Shown: positions 9,456-17,856 of the stretch, piece after piece
Position numbering within the stretch: the stretch's first letter is position 1
Layout: every line of letters begins with the position of its first letter
Source of the DNA: Deltaproteobacteria bacterium
GTDB lineage: Bacteria; Desulfobacterota; Binatia; UTPRO1
DNA length: 62,612 nt
Direction of reading: 5' to 3'
Assembly: GCA_029262315.1 (NCBI GenBank)
Contig: JAJCZP010000109.1
Location: forward strand, 1-62,612
Made by a program: the position numbers and the translations under genes
Notes under the pieces: generated by a model
Told to the model about the DNA's origin: nothing
What the model saw: the letters and a program-made list of their open reading frames with translations, nothing else
Database searches by the model: none

Positions 9456-10259
9456 TCATTGGACTTCGTCGAACGACGACGGGCGCGGATTGTCGCGAAA
9501 GGCCCCGAGGGAGTCAAGCCGCCCCCCCGGGTTCACCTGTAGGGGGGGGACCGCCGCCAGGCTGGCCAGCACGGTTCGGACGGCGGCCTGCATGAAGATC
9601 ATCCCGCCGTGTGATGCCAGGAGCACGTCGCGCGGCGGCACGTCGCTGAGGATGATGTTGCGGGCTCCGTCGATGACACAGGAGGTTGGGGGTGCGACCA
9701 TGTCTCCTGGCGACGAAATGGTGGTCACGCGATCGACGTAGGGTGCGGCTCGCTCTCGGAGCCCCAGCGTCTCGCTGCCCTCCACCTGGAGGACACGCTC
9801 GGCGACGCGCTGGAGCGGCTTCCATGGCGTGCCACCGACGATGGGACTGCCAACCGCTATGACCTGCGCTATGGATTCAGGGAGGTCGGCGAGGAGCGCC
9901 ATGGCGTGCAGGCCACCGAGGGAGTGGCCGATGATGCGAACCGGGACGCCGGCCTCGGCCGCAATCTCCAGAACGCGGGCCCGGAGATCCACGAGATGGG
10001 GGCGGAAGGGCCGGGCGTTGACCACATCGTCGAAGTGCACCGCGTAGCCGCGCTGGCGCACGGTGCGACCGAGTGGCGCATAGTAAAAGGGGCGACTGAA
10101 CAGGCCGCCGAGTACGAGTACCGGATCGTCCCCGCCGGCTGAGCCGACGGAGTCGGCACTCGCGGACTCCGCGCGCATGGCTGAGAGACAGATCCACGGT
10201 GCGCGCACCAGCTCGTGATAGAGCACCTGGAATGACGGGATCTGCGTGCGAGCTGCCAT
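9456..10259 (-). CDS. Alpha/beta-hydrolase, lipase/esterase-like
   Basis: 267 residues, cytoplasmic by appearance. The nucleophile elbow GHSLGG is at about residue 112. The likely acid residue is in SSPGDMVAPP and the catalytic His in LASHGGM, in the right order for a triad. VLVLGGLFSRPFYYAPL at the N-terminal side gives the oxyanion-hole strand. Such proteins are annotated as triacylglycerol lipases or esterases; the substrate is not predictable here. The C-terminus becomes disordered after PPLQVNPGGR. It lies upstream of the PKD lipoprotein, same strand, 18 bp apart. Confidence 0.8.
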   Translation of the reverse strand: MAARTQIPSFQVLYHELVRAPWICLSAMRAESASADSVGSAGGDDPVLVLGGLFSRPFYYAPLGRTVRQRGYAVHFDDVVNARPFRPHLVDLRARVLEIAAEAGVPVRIIGHSLGGLHAMALLADLPESIAQVIAVGSPIVGGTPWKPLQRVAERVLQVEGSETLGLRERAAPYVDRVTTISSPGDMVAPPTSCVIDGARNIILSDVPPRDVLLASHGGMIFMQAAVRTVLASLAAVPPLQVNPGGRLDSLGAFRDNPRPSSFDEVQ

Positions 10260-10525
10260 CGAGTGTACGATGGAGCAAGCGCCATGCCCCTCGGGGCAGT
10301 GCCCTCTTCTCCAGGCTCAGTCACCGAAAAGTCGGCGGCGGCGCTCGCGATGTGTCATCGGTGACCCACTTTGCGTGCCAGTGGTGTGCGCTGGTGGCCC
10401 ATCCGACGGCATCGCATTTCTCCGTCGCGACGTGGACTGTCACCGGGGTGCCGGCTGTGCGAGGCTCTGAGGTCCGCGAATCCCCGGGGCCAGCCATGTC
10501 GGTTGCACGATGATGGCCGCCGCCC

Positions 10526-11248
10526 TCAAGCGGAGGTTGCGAGGGCCGCGAACAGGCGCCTGCTGACGCGCCCAAGGACATCGGAGGCTTTCGCGGCATG
10601 TGCATGCAGCAGACGCAGCTTCGGCCACAGGGCCGGCGCCGCCACGAGACGTGCCCGTGCGCTCCAGCTGGTTCCGATCTCCGGGGGCAACGCCGGGAGC
10701 GAGAGTTCCATGGGGTCGAGGATGGCTCGAATGGGGAGAAACGGAATGTCGTGCCGCGCGGCGTACCGAGCCAGGGCCGCTCCTTCCATTTCCACGGCCG
10801 CGGCATCATAGCGCTCCCCCGCCGCCGCCTTCTCCGCGCACGTGGTGAGCACGGTAGGTGAGGACAGGAGGGACCCGGTGACCCTGGGTCCGTCAGCCGC
10901 CTCCCGAAGCATGGCGACGAGCGGAGCCGGCACTTGGTACGTCGAGCGGCCAGACCCGTCCTCCCACACGACGTCGGTGCAGACGACCAGGGTTCCGACG
11001 TCGGCATGTGGACGGAGCGCGCCTGCGAAGCCTATCGAGACGATCAGATCTGGCGGCAACGCGAAGCGGGTCGTCGCGGCTTCCGCGCGCGCGACGCCCA
11101 CGCCTGATTGAACGACGACGACGTCGGCTGCGCCTGCCCTTCCACGCCACATGGGCCCTACACGATCACGAACGCGCCGCACCGCGGAGATTCCGGTCAG
11201 CGCCGCGCTTGTCTCCTGACGAAGCGCCGTGACGACCCCGATCAGCAT
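10526..11248 (-). CDS. Nucleoside phosphorylase / MTA-SAH nucleosidase family protein (HpnG-like candidate)
   Basis: 240 residues in the PNP_UDP_1 family. Visible signatures are the N-terminal MLIGVVTALRQETSAAL, the glycine-rich QSGVGVARAEAAT, the SIGFAGAL strand and the ribose/purine-binding VEMEGAALARYA with the catalytic-type Asp in PIRAILDPME. Length and layout resemble the hopanoid-associated phosphorylase HpnG, which cleaves adenosylhopane, better than Pfs, but no other hopanoid gene is nearby, so the assignment is tentative. The C-terminal 50 residues (WPKLRLLHAHAAKASDVLGR) are as in HpnG-like proteins, where they may pack as helices. Standalone gene with 266 bp of non-coding sequence downstream. 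Confidence 0.75.
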   Translation of the reverse strand: MLIGVVTALRQETSAALTGISAVRRVRDRVGPMWRGRAGAADVVVVQSGVGVARAEAATTRFALPPDLIVSIGFAGALRPHADVGTLVVCTDVVWEDGSGRSTYQVPAPLVAMLREAADGPRVTGSLLSSPTVLTTCAEKAAAGERYDAAAVEMEGAALARYAARHDIPFLPIRAILDPMELSLPALPPEIGTSWSARARLVAAPALWPKLRLLHAHAAKASDVLGRVSRRLFAALATSA

Positions 11249-11427
11249 TTCGACGCCGCCGTGACAGCGTGGAATGCCGACAATGGGTGCGCCGGTACAT
11301 CAGCGGCGGTCGCCGCGCGTCGTCGACCGGTCCACGACGTGAGTCCGACGGGGACGAGCGAGCGTCGGATCATGATCGCGAGGATCACGGGCGAGTCGTA
11401 ACCCGGCTGTTCAGGCACGACAAGCCT

Positions 11428-11457
11428 GGGATGCCGGGCTCGTGTGCCCGGCATCCC
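11428..11457. terminator. Perfect 11-bp inverted repeat
   Basis: GGGATGCCGGG and CCCGGCATCCC pair perfectly around the 8-base loop CTCGTGTG. It lies 31 bp past the stop of the leftward ComEA-like gene and upstream of the leftward nucleoside phosphorylase gene. No T-run follows, but position and stability fit a transcription terminator for the ComEA-like gene. Confidence 0.6.
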
Positions 11458-11487
11458 GGCGTCCACCCCACCCCCTCCGCCGCCGCG

Positions 11488-11790
11488 TCAGTCTGCTGAG
11501 CCGCTGACGGTGATGCTCGAGCGCAGCGAATCGTACGTACGGTCGCCTATGCCCGGAACCTGCTTCAAGTCATCGATCGTTCGAAACGGCTCGGCCGTTC
11601 TGTGATCGACGATGGCCTGTGCTTTCGTGGCACCGATGCCCGGTAGCGCAGCGAGTTCGGCGGCCGACGCCCGGTTGAGATCGACCTGCACCGCGTCCGT
11701 TTCGACTCCCCAGCTGGGGATCGGCGCCACACACGCGGCCAAGAGGAGTGCGACGAGCGCCCCTCGGCGTCGAGGTCCATGGAAAAGCAT
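11488..11790 (-). CDS. ComEA-like helix-hairpin-helix protein
   Basis: 100 residues. A hydrophobic export signal (ALVALLLAACVAPI), possibly a lipobox LLAAC, is followed by two helix-hairpin-helix motifs: DLNRASAAELAALPGIGATK and LKQVPGIGDRTYDSL. This is the ComEA fold, which binds double-stranded DNA in the periplasm in competence systems. Many short exported HhH proteins in non-competent bacteria are of unknown role, and no other competence gene is present here. It ends 31 bp before a strong hairpin. Confidence 0.85.
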   Translation of the reverse strand: MLFHGPRRRGALVALLLAACVAPIPSWGVETDAVQVDLNRASAAELAALPGIGATKAQAIVDHRTAEPFRTIDDLKQVPGIGDRTYDSLRSSITVSGSAD

Positions 11791-11833
11791 GGTGATGTCC
11801 TTTCTGCGAGAACGATAGGCCTGGGATGGAGCG

Positions 11834-12955
11834 TCATCTCTCTGCGGGCCCCTCCGTTACGGGGCCATGGCTGACGTGGGAAGCACGGGTCAGGGCGGCG
11901 CTCAATCCGAGGCGCGCGGTCCAGTATCGAAACTTCCGCAGCGCCAAATTGCGACGCGCCTCGGTTGTCGGAGCGCCGTCGGCGACATCGTTGGGCGAGC
12001 GGTGGAAGCCAAGGAGGATGCCCGCGGCCGTTTTGTTCCCGCCAGAGGTTTCGAAGGCATGCACCAGGGCCCGGCGCTGGGCACGAATGGTGACGGCCTG
12101 AAAGTCCCCGACATGTGGCAGCGGGGCGAGCGGCGGCGAGCATGAGGGCGCCGGTGTCGGCGGGGTCGAGCCGAAGCGTCGGAGGGCCATCTCGACGGCG
12201 TCATTGGTGAGCACACCGCTGCCGAGGCGCTGGGCGATCCGCAGCACACTCAGCAGCTGTCGCACGTTGCCGGGCCAGGCACAGTTGGTCAGGGCGTCGT
12301 GCGCTGCCGGGTCGACGCGGGTACCCGCTCGGGTGGCGAAGTGTCGGACGAGGACAGCGACGTCCTCGGGGCGCTCGCGCAGTGGGGGGATGACGAGCAG
12401 TCCGTCGTGCGTCAAGCGGTAAAAAAGATCGTGACGAAAGCCGTCGCGGGCGGCGAGAGCCGCAAGATCTTGATGGGCGGCCGCAATGACCACGACATCG
12501 ACCGTAATCGGCGCACTGCCCCCAACGCGCCGGAAGGCCTTTCCCTCGATCGCGCGGAGCACTTTCGCCTGATGGTCGCGGCGCATCGCGCCGATCTCGT
12601 CGAAAAACACCGTGCCACCATCGGCCCGCTCCAGGACTCCCGCTTTGTCGACCGCCCCAGGGAACGCGCCACGCGCCGTGCCGAAGAGCTCGCTTTCCAG
12701 GTGGTCTTCAGGAACGGCGGGGCAATCGAACACCTCGGACGCCGCGCCGGCTCGTCCCGAAGCGAGCCGTAGCGCTTCGGCGACGAGTTCCTTGCCGACA
12801 CCGCTCTCGCCCTGGATCAGCAACGATCGGAACCCTGCTCGCCCGATCGCCAGGATTTCGTCCCGGAGATGAGCGATGGCCGGTGAGACACCGAGGATCT
12901 TGCTCGTGACCCCGTGCGCCCGCATTCCCTTCCGCACCGCCAGCGCTACCGTCAT
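11834..12955 (-). CDS. Sigma54-type AAA+ regulator with altered GAFTGA loop
   Basis: 373 residues. The AAA+ domain of bacterial enhancer-binding proteins occupies about residues 17-255: Walker A GESGVGKE, Walker B VFFDEIGAM, FRHDLFYRL and PPLRERPEDV. There is no receiver or other sensory domain in front. Two features are odd. The sigma54-contact loop reads GAFPGA instead of GAFTGA. The C-terminal Fis-like helix begins normally (ETSGGNKTAAGILLGF) but the second half of the helix-turn-helix does not match the family (HRSPNDVADGAPTTEARR). It may therefore act without sigma54, or be a degenerate regulator. It is monocistronic and diverges from the MetE-like pair. Confidence 0.8.
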   Translation of the reverse strand: MTVALAVRKGMRAHGVTSKILGVSPAIAHLRDEILAIGRAGFRSLLIQGESGVGKELVAEALRLASGRAGAASEVFDCPAVPEDHLESELFGTARGAFPGAVDKAGVLERADGGTVFFDEIGAMRRDHQAKVLRAIEGKAFRRVGGSAPITVDVVVIAAAHQDLAALAARDGFRHDLFYRLTHDGLLVIPPLRERPEDVAVLVRHFATRAGTRVDPAAHDALTNCAWPGNVRQLLSVLRIAQRLGSGVLTNDAVEMALRRFGSTPPTPAPSCSPPLAPLPHVGDFQAVTIRAQRRALVHAFETSGGNKTAAGILLGFHRSPNDVADGAPTTEARRNLALRKFRYWTARLGLSAALTRASHVSHGPVTEGPAER

Positions 12956-13098
12956 GCCCGCAGTGTCCTAGCGGGCCCCACGGCAGTCAATCGACGAGTG
13001 CATTCCCGACGATCGGATGATGGGGGGATCATAGATGGAACGGAACGCGGCGGCAGCAGGCTTGCCACCCGCGCCCAGCCGTGCAAGCAGAGAGCGTT

Positions 13099-14097
13099 AT
13101 GGAGCTACAGGCGGTGAGCGCGGGGAGTTATCCGCGGATCGGGGATGCGACGGGGGAGCAGCGGCTCCGCTATGCCTATGCGTCGTTCCGATCCGGGGAA
13201 CTCACGGTAGCAGCCCTACGGCAGGTCGAAGACGAAGTCGCGGCGAGTATCCTCTCCGAACAGATCGCCGCCGGCCTCGATTTGGTGACCGATGGGCTCG
13301 TGCGGTGGTACGACCCGATTTCGCACATGGCCCAAGCTCTGATGGGCATCGCGCCCGGTCCGTTGCGCCCATACTTCGACACCGGTTCCGAGTACCGTCA
13401 GGCCCTGGTACGGGGTCCGTTGCTGCGGACGCGCGCGCTCGTTGCCGATGAGTACATCTTCGCGGCCGCACAGAGTACGCGGCCGGTGCGGGTCGTGTTG
13501 ACCGGGCCCCTCACCCTCGCCCGCGCCTCGGTGATCGAAACGCCAGCGTACCCGAGTCTTGCCATTCTGGCGCGCTCCTACGCCGAGATCCTCGCCACGG
13601 AGGTCGGCGCGTTGGTCGCCGCCGGCGCCCAGCATATCCAAATCGACGAACCCGCGCTCGCGAGTGAGCCCGATCTCCTCGAGCTCGGAGCCGAGACGCT
13701 GACGCCGATCGCCGAAGCCAAGGGCGCGGCGGAGCTTGCCCTGGCCCTCTTCCACGGTGACCCGGGCCGCGCGCTGCCAACGCTCGCGGCCCTTCCCATC
13801 GATGTACTGGCCATCGACATCCTGCACGCACCGCGGGCGGTCGAGGCGTTGATCGGCGCACCGCCACCACAACGGTTGGCGCTTGGCGTCGTTGATGCAA
13901 CCAACGTGAACAGCGATGATGTCGAGAGCCGTGCGCGTACCCTCGAGCCCGTGCTGGCAGGGCTTGGTGCGGGACCGCACTATCTGACGTCCACCGGAGG
14001 CCTCGAGCATCTGCCGCGTGCGTCCGCGCACGAGAAGATCATCTCGCTCGCACGCATTCGGAATGCGATCGTGGGCAGCGCGGGAGCGACAGCATGA
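13099..14097 (+). CDS. MetE-like protein lacking zinc ligands (first of pair)
   Basis: 332 residues in the UROD/MetE-like TIM-barrel superfamily, matching the C-terminal (core) half of cobalamin-independent methionine synthase: SAGSYPRIG at the N-terminus, GLDLVTDG, VVLTGPLTLA and IQIDEPAL. The zinc site that activates homocysteine in MetE is not conserved. The region expected to hold H-x-C reads FHGDPGR, the expected Glu strand reads LAIDIL, and the NPDCGL loop reads TSTGGL. The whole protein has no cysteine. Methionine synthase activity by the classical mechanism is therefore unlikely. The ATG at 13099 has AGAGAG upstream; a GTG at 13081 is an alternative. It overlaps the second copy by 4 bp. 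Confidence 0.8.
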   Translation: MELQAVSAGSYPRIGDATGEQRLRYAYASFRSGELTVAALRQVEDEVAASILSEQIAAGLDLVTDGLVRWYDPISHMAQALMGIAPGPLRPYFDTGSEYRQALVRGPLLRTRALVADEYIFAAAQSTRPVRVVLTGPLTLARASVIETPAYPSLAILARSYAEILATEVGALVAAGAQHIQIDEPALASEPDLLELGAETLTPIAEAKGAAELALALFHGDPGRALPTLAALPIDVLAIDILHAPRAVEALIGAPPPQRLALGVVDATNVNSDDVESRARTLEPVLAGLGAGPHYLTSTGGLEHLPRASAHEKIISLARIRNAIVGSAGATA

Positions 14098-15299
14098 ACC
14101 GTCCAGGCCTTGCAGAACTTGGCGTCCATCTACCGCCGCTAGCCGTAACGAGCGCGGGCCCGCTTCCCGCGACGCCTGCGCTACGCGAAGCGCGGCGGGC
14201 GCACGCACGCGCCGTGCTGTCAGACGCTGAACTTGCCGAGGAAGCCCAGCGTGCGAGCGAGCATTGGGTCGGGGTGCAGGAGCGCCTCGGTCTGGACGTC
14301 CTCGTCGATGGTGCTCAGGATGTCCGCGACCTGGTTTGCCGGTTCACCGACGGGCTCGCGGGCTTCACGCCGGGTGGACTGGTGCGAATCTACGGTGACC
14401 GCTACCGCCGCAAGCCCATCATCGCCGGACCCGTATCGTGGCGGGCGCCGATCAGTGTCGAGGGGTGGCAGACTCTTCAATCGTTGACGACCCGACCGCT
14501 GAAAGCCCGCGTGACGGGGCCGTACACGTTGGCGCGATGGTCATTCGACGCGCACTACGGCTCCCGGGCCGCTGCCTGTCTGGCGATTGCCACGGCCTTG
14601 CGGCACGAGGTCAACGCACTCGTTGCCGCAGGGGCGAAGGTCCTACAACTCGACGAACCCGCGCTGACCGAGCCCGGTGCCGAATGGGAGCTTGCCGCCG
14701 AAGCCCTGCGTCTCGTCACGACGGGAGTCGGGGCGTATGTCATCGCACACACCGGGCACGGAGGTGACCCCGAATCGCGCGATCCGCGTTCGGAGCTTCC
14801 AGTGGACAATCTCGACGTCTGGAATCTCGACGGGTCCGCTCACCTGCCCGAGGGCGTCGACGCGACGATCGACGTCTTCGCGCTCGGGGCACCGGACACG
14901 CCGACATCCGAGGCGATCGATGCACGATTGCGGGAAGCCGTTGACGCGTACGGTACCGAACGCCTCTGGGTCGGTTCGTCATGGCATCTCGGAGCCGTGA
15001 CACCGGATCGAGCCGAGGCCCACCTCGAGGCGTTGGTCCGGGCCGCGGCGACCCTGCGGGGCGGATCCACGGCGGCCGGAGACGTGTCACCGGAGGCCAT
15101 GCCTGTAGCTGAAGGAGCACCTGCAGCAATCGCGACGGCTGTGATCGTGGCTGCTTCCACGGAGGTCGCCGCGGAGACGGAGGTGGACGCGCAGCCCGAG
15201 CCCGGGTTCGAAGAGGCGCCACAGGAGACGGAGGCGTCAGTGGCGGCGTCGGCGGTCATAGGAACTCCCGCAGAGGACGACGCGCCTGACGAGCAATGA
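14094..15299 (+). CDS. MetE-like protein lacking zinc ligands (second of pair)
   Basis: 401 residues, diverged paralogue of the gene before it, whose stop it overlaps (ATGA). MetE-core landmarks are present: RVTGPYTLARWSF and LQLDEPAL. The zinc site is absent: the His-x-Cys segment reads AHTGHGGDP and the NPDCGL loop reads GSSWHLGA. Its only cysteines (DLVCRF and RAAACLAI) are outside the active site. Residues 345-401 form an Ala/Glu/Pro-rich acidic tail not found in MetE. The tight coupling suggests the two copies form a heteromer; the substrate may be another methyl or alkyl thiol donor/acceptor, or the pair may be non-catalytic. Confidence 0.78.
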   Translation: MNRPGLAELGVHLPPLAVTSAGPLPATPALREARRAHARAVLSDAELAEEAQRASEHWVGVQERLGLDVLVDGAQDVRDLVCRFTDGLAGFTPGGLVRIYGDRYRRKPIIAGPVSWRAPISVEGWQTLQSLTTRPLKARVTGPYTLARWSFDAHYGSRAAACLAIATALRHEVNALVAAGAKVLQLDEPALTEPGAEWELAAEALRLVTTGVGAYVIAHTGHGGDPESRDPRSELPVDNLDVWNLDGSAHLPEGVDATIDVFALGAPDTPTSEAIDARLREAVDAYGTERLWVGSSWHLGAVTPDRAEAHLEALVRAAATLRGGSTAAGDVSPEAMPVAEGAPAAIATAVIVAASTEVAAETEVDAQPEPGFEEAPQETEASVAASAVIGTPAEDDAPDEQ

Positions 15300-15304
15300 A
15301 CCCT

Positions 15305-15613
15305 TCATCCACTAGACATCCGATGTCGTGAGGCCCCGTGGCGTACGATTGCGGAGGCGCTCGCTTCCGGACGGCTGACGGAGGCGGACGTTCCGAAGAG
15401 CAACTCCAACTCCAAGGACACGCGCTCGGGCGGCTCGCCGAGACAGTCACGTTTGTGCGACGACAGCTCGGCGAGCAACGAGGGTGGAAACTGACACGAG
15501 CGTCGACTGCGCCCCCAGGAGAACGAGGCCCGCACCAGGATCAGCAGCAGGGCCAGAGCGAGTATCAGGAGCGCCGCTTCTTGGAGTGTCCCCTCTGCCG
15601 CTCCCATGCTCAT
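15305..15613 (-). CDS. Small single-pass membrane protein of unknown function
   Basis: 102 residues. One TM helix near the N-terminus (ALLILALALLLILVRA, residues about 13-28) is followed by a basic, Ser-rich soluble tail. The start ATG overlaps the stop of the upstream small gene (ATGA at 15613-15610), which supports both as real, translationally coupled genes despite their size. It ends 5 bp from the convergent end of the second MetE-like gene. No recognised domain. Position opposite an ECF sigma/anti-sigma pair suggests an envelope-stress or sensing role, but that is inference. Confidence 0.5.
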   Translation of the reverse strand: MSMGAAEGTLQEAALLILALALLLILVRASFSWGRSRRSCQFPPSLLAELSSHKRDCLGEPPERVSLELELLFGTSASVSRPEASASAIVRHGASRHRMSSG

Positions 15614-15879
15614 GAGCCTCTCCTCCGCAGCCGCACGAGGGGTCGCTGCATGCTCAAAATCTCCTCCCACGCCCAGGGCGCGAGCGGGAGCGCCTCCGCC
15701 AACTCAGCGCGAATGCGCTGGCCATCCTGCCCGAGGCAGTGTCGACGATGGTCCACCAACTGAAAGATCGGACGCAGCGGAATCGTCCTTGTCTGGCCGC
15801 GGTATCTCCCCATGGCGTAGCTCGCCAGGCACAGGGGCGGCGCGGCGAGTACGGAGACCGTGAGCAGCCAGACGAGCAT
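15610..15879 (-). CDS. Small membrane or exported protein of unknown function
   Basis: 89 residues. The N-terminus MLVWLLTVSVLAAPPLCLA is a TM helix or signal peptide, followed by a basic tail (AMGRYRGQTRTIPLRPIF, then an Arg-rich end). It starts 40 bp from, and is divergent to, the ECF sigma gene, so the two share one short regulatory region. It overlaps the next small membrane gene by 4 bp. No Shine-Dalgarno sequence is obvious, so the exact start is uncertain. No homologous family is recognised. Confidence 0.5.
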   Translation of the reverse strand: MLVWLLTVSVLAAPPLCLASYAMGRYRGQTRTIPLRPIFQLVDHRRHCLGQDGQRIRAELAEALPLAPWAWEEILSMQRPLVRLRRRGS

Positions 15880-15919
15880 GGAGGTAGGACGATCCGCCCA
15901 GCGGTACCTTTCAAGGCCT

Positions 15920-16528
15920 ATGAGCGACCAGTCACCGCCCCCGAGTGAGGATGCCCTGCTCGCCGCTTGGCGACGTGGGGCTCCCGATGCCGCAGAGGCG
16001 CTCGTCACCGGGTACCGCCCGCTCGTACACGCCGCGATCGCACGCTATCTCCACTTGCGGTGCCGGGGCCAGGCCGACCTGGCCGACGATCTGACCCACG
16101 AGGTGTTCTTGGCGTTGTTCCGGGACGACGGCGCGCGGCTCCGGCAGTTCGAGGGACGTAACGGCTGCTCGTTCGGGGGCTGGCTGCGAGTGGTTGCGGT
16201 ACGGCTGACGATCGACATGCTGCGCCGAGAGCGGCGGTTGACCTCCCTCGATGCCGAGACCCCGAGCATGAACGAGTTGCGACGGGAACTGGCCAGCGCC
16301 GATGCGGGACCGGAGGAGATGGTCGTTGGCGTCGAACTCGGCGAGCGCTTGCAGGCGGCCGTGGCCACCCTTGCGGCCAAAGATCGCCTGTTGATCGAGC
16401 TCCACATCCTACGGGGACGCCCGCTGGAGGACGTTGCGACGATACTCGGGGTGACGATGAATGCGGTATACGTGAGAAAGAGCCGAGTCCTCGACCGGCT
16501 ACGCACAATGGTGAGGCTTGGCCAATGA
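15920..16528 (+). CDS. ECF-type RNA polymerase sigma factor
   Basis: 202 residues. Region 2 is visible as DLADDLTHEVFLALFRDD and FGGWLRVVAVRLTIDMLRRE; region 4 as LAAKDRLLIELHILRGRPLE then VATILGVTMNAVYVRKSRVL. It is a two-domain ECF factor that directs RNA polymerase to stress or envelope promoters. The ATG at 15920 was chosen since residues upstream of it would run into the divergent gene. Its stop overlaps the start of the anti-sigma gene (ATGA), the usual layout for a sigma factor and its inhibitor. Confidence 0.9.
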   Translation: MSDQSPPPSEDALLAAWRRGAPDAAEALVTGYRPLVHAAIARYLHLRCRGQADLADDLTHEVFLALFRDDGARLRQFEGRNGCSFGGWLRVVAVRLTIDMLRRERRLTSLDAETPSMNELRRELASADAGPEEMVVGVELGERLQAAVATLAAKDRLLIELHILRGRPLEDVATILGVTMNAVYVRKSRVLDRLRTMVRLGQ

Positions 16529-17826
16529 CGCCCTGTCCAGATCACGAGGTCCTCACCGGGTTTATCGAGCGGCAACTGCCCGAGCCGCAGCGCGCGGAGA
16601 TCGAACGCCATGTCGCGGGATGCGGCTCGTGTTTGGATGTCGTTGCCGCCGCTGCGATTCCGGCGGAGCAGACGCCGGCCCTCACTCCGCCTGCGCGGCC
16701 GGTCCGGTTGGCGGCTCCCGCACCCACGTCACGCCGACCGGCATCGTACGCGCTCGCCGCTGGCCTCGCTCTGCTCGTCACGGCCGGTATTGGCTATCTC
16801 GGGATGGGCGTGGTCACGGAGCAGGCTCGCCTGGCCGCTGTGCGGATGGCGACGGAGCAGCTCGGCTTGAGTGTGGACGTCGAGAGCCTCGGGATGGCGG
16901 TCGCCGGAGACTTGCGAGCGATCAGGGTGACCGCGCGGCAGCTCGACCTCGGGGCATTCGGTCGCGCGGTGGCTGCGGAGTTCGAGATCGCTCCTGGCGA
17001 TCTCGCATTCGGCGCCCCTACCCTACGCGCGATTCGCCTCTTCGCTCCCGAATTCCGGTGGACCCTGGAAGAAGACGATCCCGAGCGTCTTCGACTCGCC
17101 GACGCGCTCGGTGCGTTCGCGCTGGCGCCTGCGATCGAGATCCACGACGCGGTACTGCACGTCAATCAACCGAACGGTCCGCCGATCGTCGTCGAACACC
17201 TCTCGGCAACGGCGCACACGGTCGACGGGCGCGTCCGGGTGCGCGCAACGGGCACGCTCGGCGACGGCACCCTGAGCATACGCGGCAGCATCGACACCGA
17301 CGACGAGCCACGCGTCGACGTGACGATAGGCGGGTGGGATCTCCCGAGCGCAGTCCTGCCGTACGTGCGGGATTGGATGGATGGTCGTTTGACGATGGCT
17401 CTACGCGTGACAGGGGCCACGAGCAATCCGCGCTGGGCGGGACGACTGCGGATCGCCGATGCGCGTTTGCTCGGTCTCGATCCTCTGCGCGATCTGGCCG
17501 CATCCTTCTGGCTCAAACAGGCGGCGCTATCGACGAGTCGCAATCAGGCCGCGGGAGTGCGCGCGACCGTTCGGATCGACCAGGATGGATGGCGCGTTCC
17601 TCGCGGCCGGATCGTTCAAGGCGAACTGGAGACGCGCATGGTCGTCAAGGGCACGCCCGATGCAGGAGTCACTGGAGAGGGCGTCGCGCTCCTGTCCGAG
17701 GCCCCCGCCGCGGCGCTGATCGCACGGAGCCCACTGTTCAGGCTATACGGTACACGCACCGGCCGCCTACGCATTCCGTTTGCGCTCCAGGGCGTGCCGG
17801 GAAAGGTGACCATCGTTCGCAAGTAG
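16525..17826 (+). CDS. Zinc-finger anti-sigma factor fused to AsmA-like periplasmic domain
   Basis: 433 residues. Residues 1-45 form a zinc-binding anti-sigma (ZAS-type) domain: CPDHE followed by H-x3-C-x2-C in RHVAGCGSC. A TM helix (YALAAGLALLVTAGIGYLGM, about 74-93) leads to a periplasmic region of some 340 residues. This has the repetitive beta-strand pattern of AsmA/DUF3971-like lipid-transfer proteins (VEHLSATAHTVDGRVRVRAT, GRLTMALRVTGATSNPRW, SFWLKQAALSTSRNQAAG). It is coupled to the ECF gene by a 4-bp overlap, so it almost certainly controls that sigma factor. The AsmA-like part would be the sensor. The fusion is unusual. Confidence 0.78.
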   Translation: MTPCPDHEVLTGFIERQLPEPQRAEIERHVAGCGSCLDVVAAAAIPAEQTPALTPPARPVRLAAPAPTSRRPASYALAAGLALLVTAGIGYLGMGVVTEQARLAAVRMATEQLGLSVDVESLGMAVAGDLRAIRVTARQLDLGAFGRAVAAEFEIAPGDLAFGAPTLRAIRLFAPEFRWTLEEDDPERLRLADALGAFALAPAIEIHDAVLHVNQPNGPPIVVEHLSATAHTVDGRVRVRATGTLGDGTLSIRGSIDTDDEPRVDVTIGGWDLPSAVLPYVRDWMDGRLTMALRVTGATSNPRWAGRLRIADARLLGLDPLRDLAASFWLKQAALSTSRNQAAGVRATVRIDQDGWRVPRGRIVQGELETRMVVKGTPDAGVTGEGVALLSEAPAAALIARSPLFRLYGTRTGRLRIPFALQGVPGKVTIVRK

Positions 17827-17856
17827 CGCTCCCTCTGGACGCGCTGACCCGACAGG

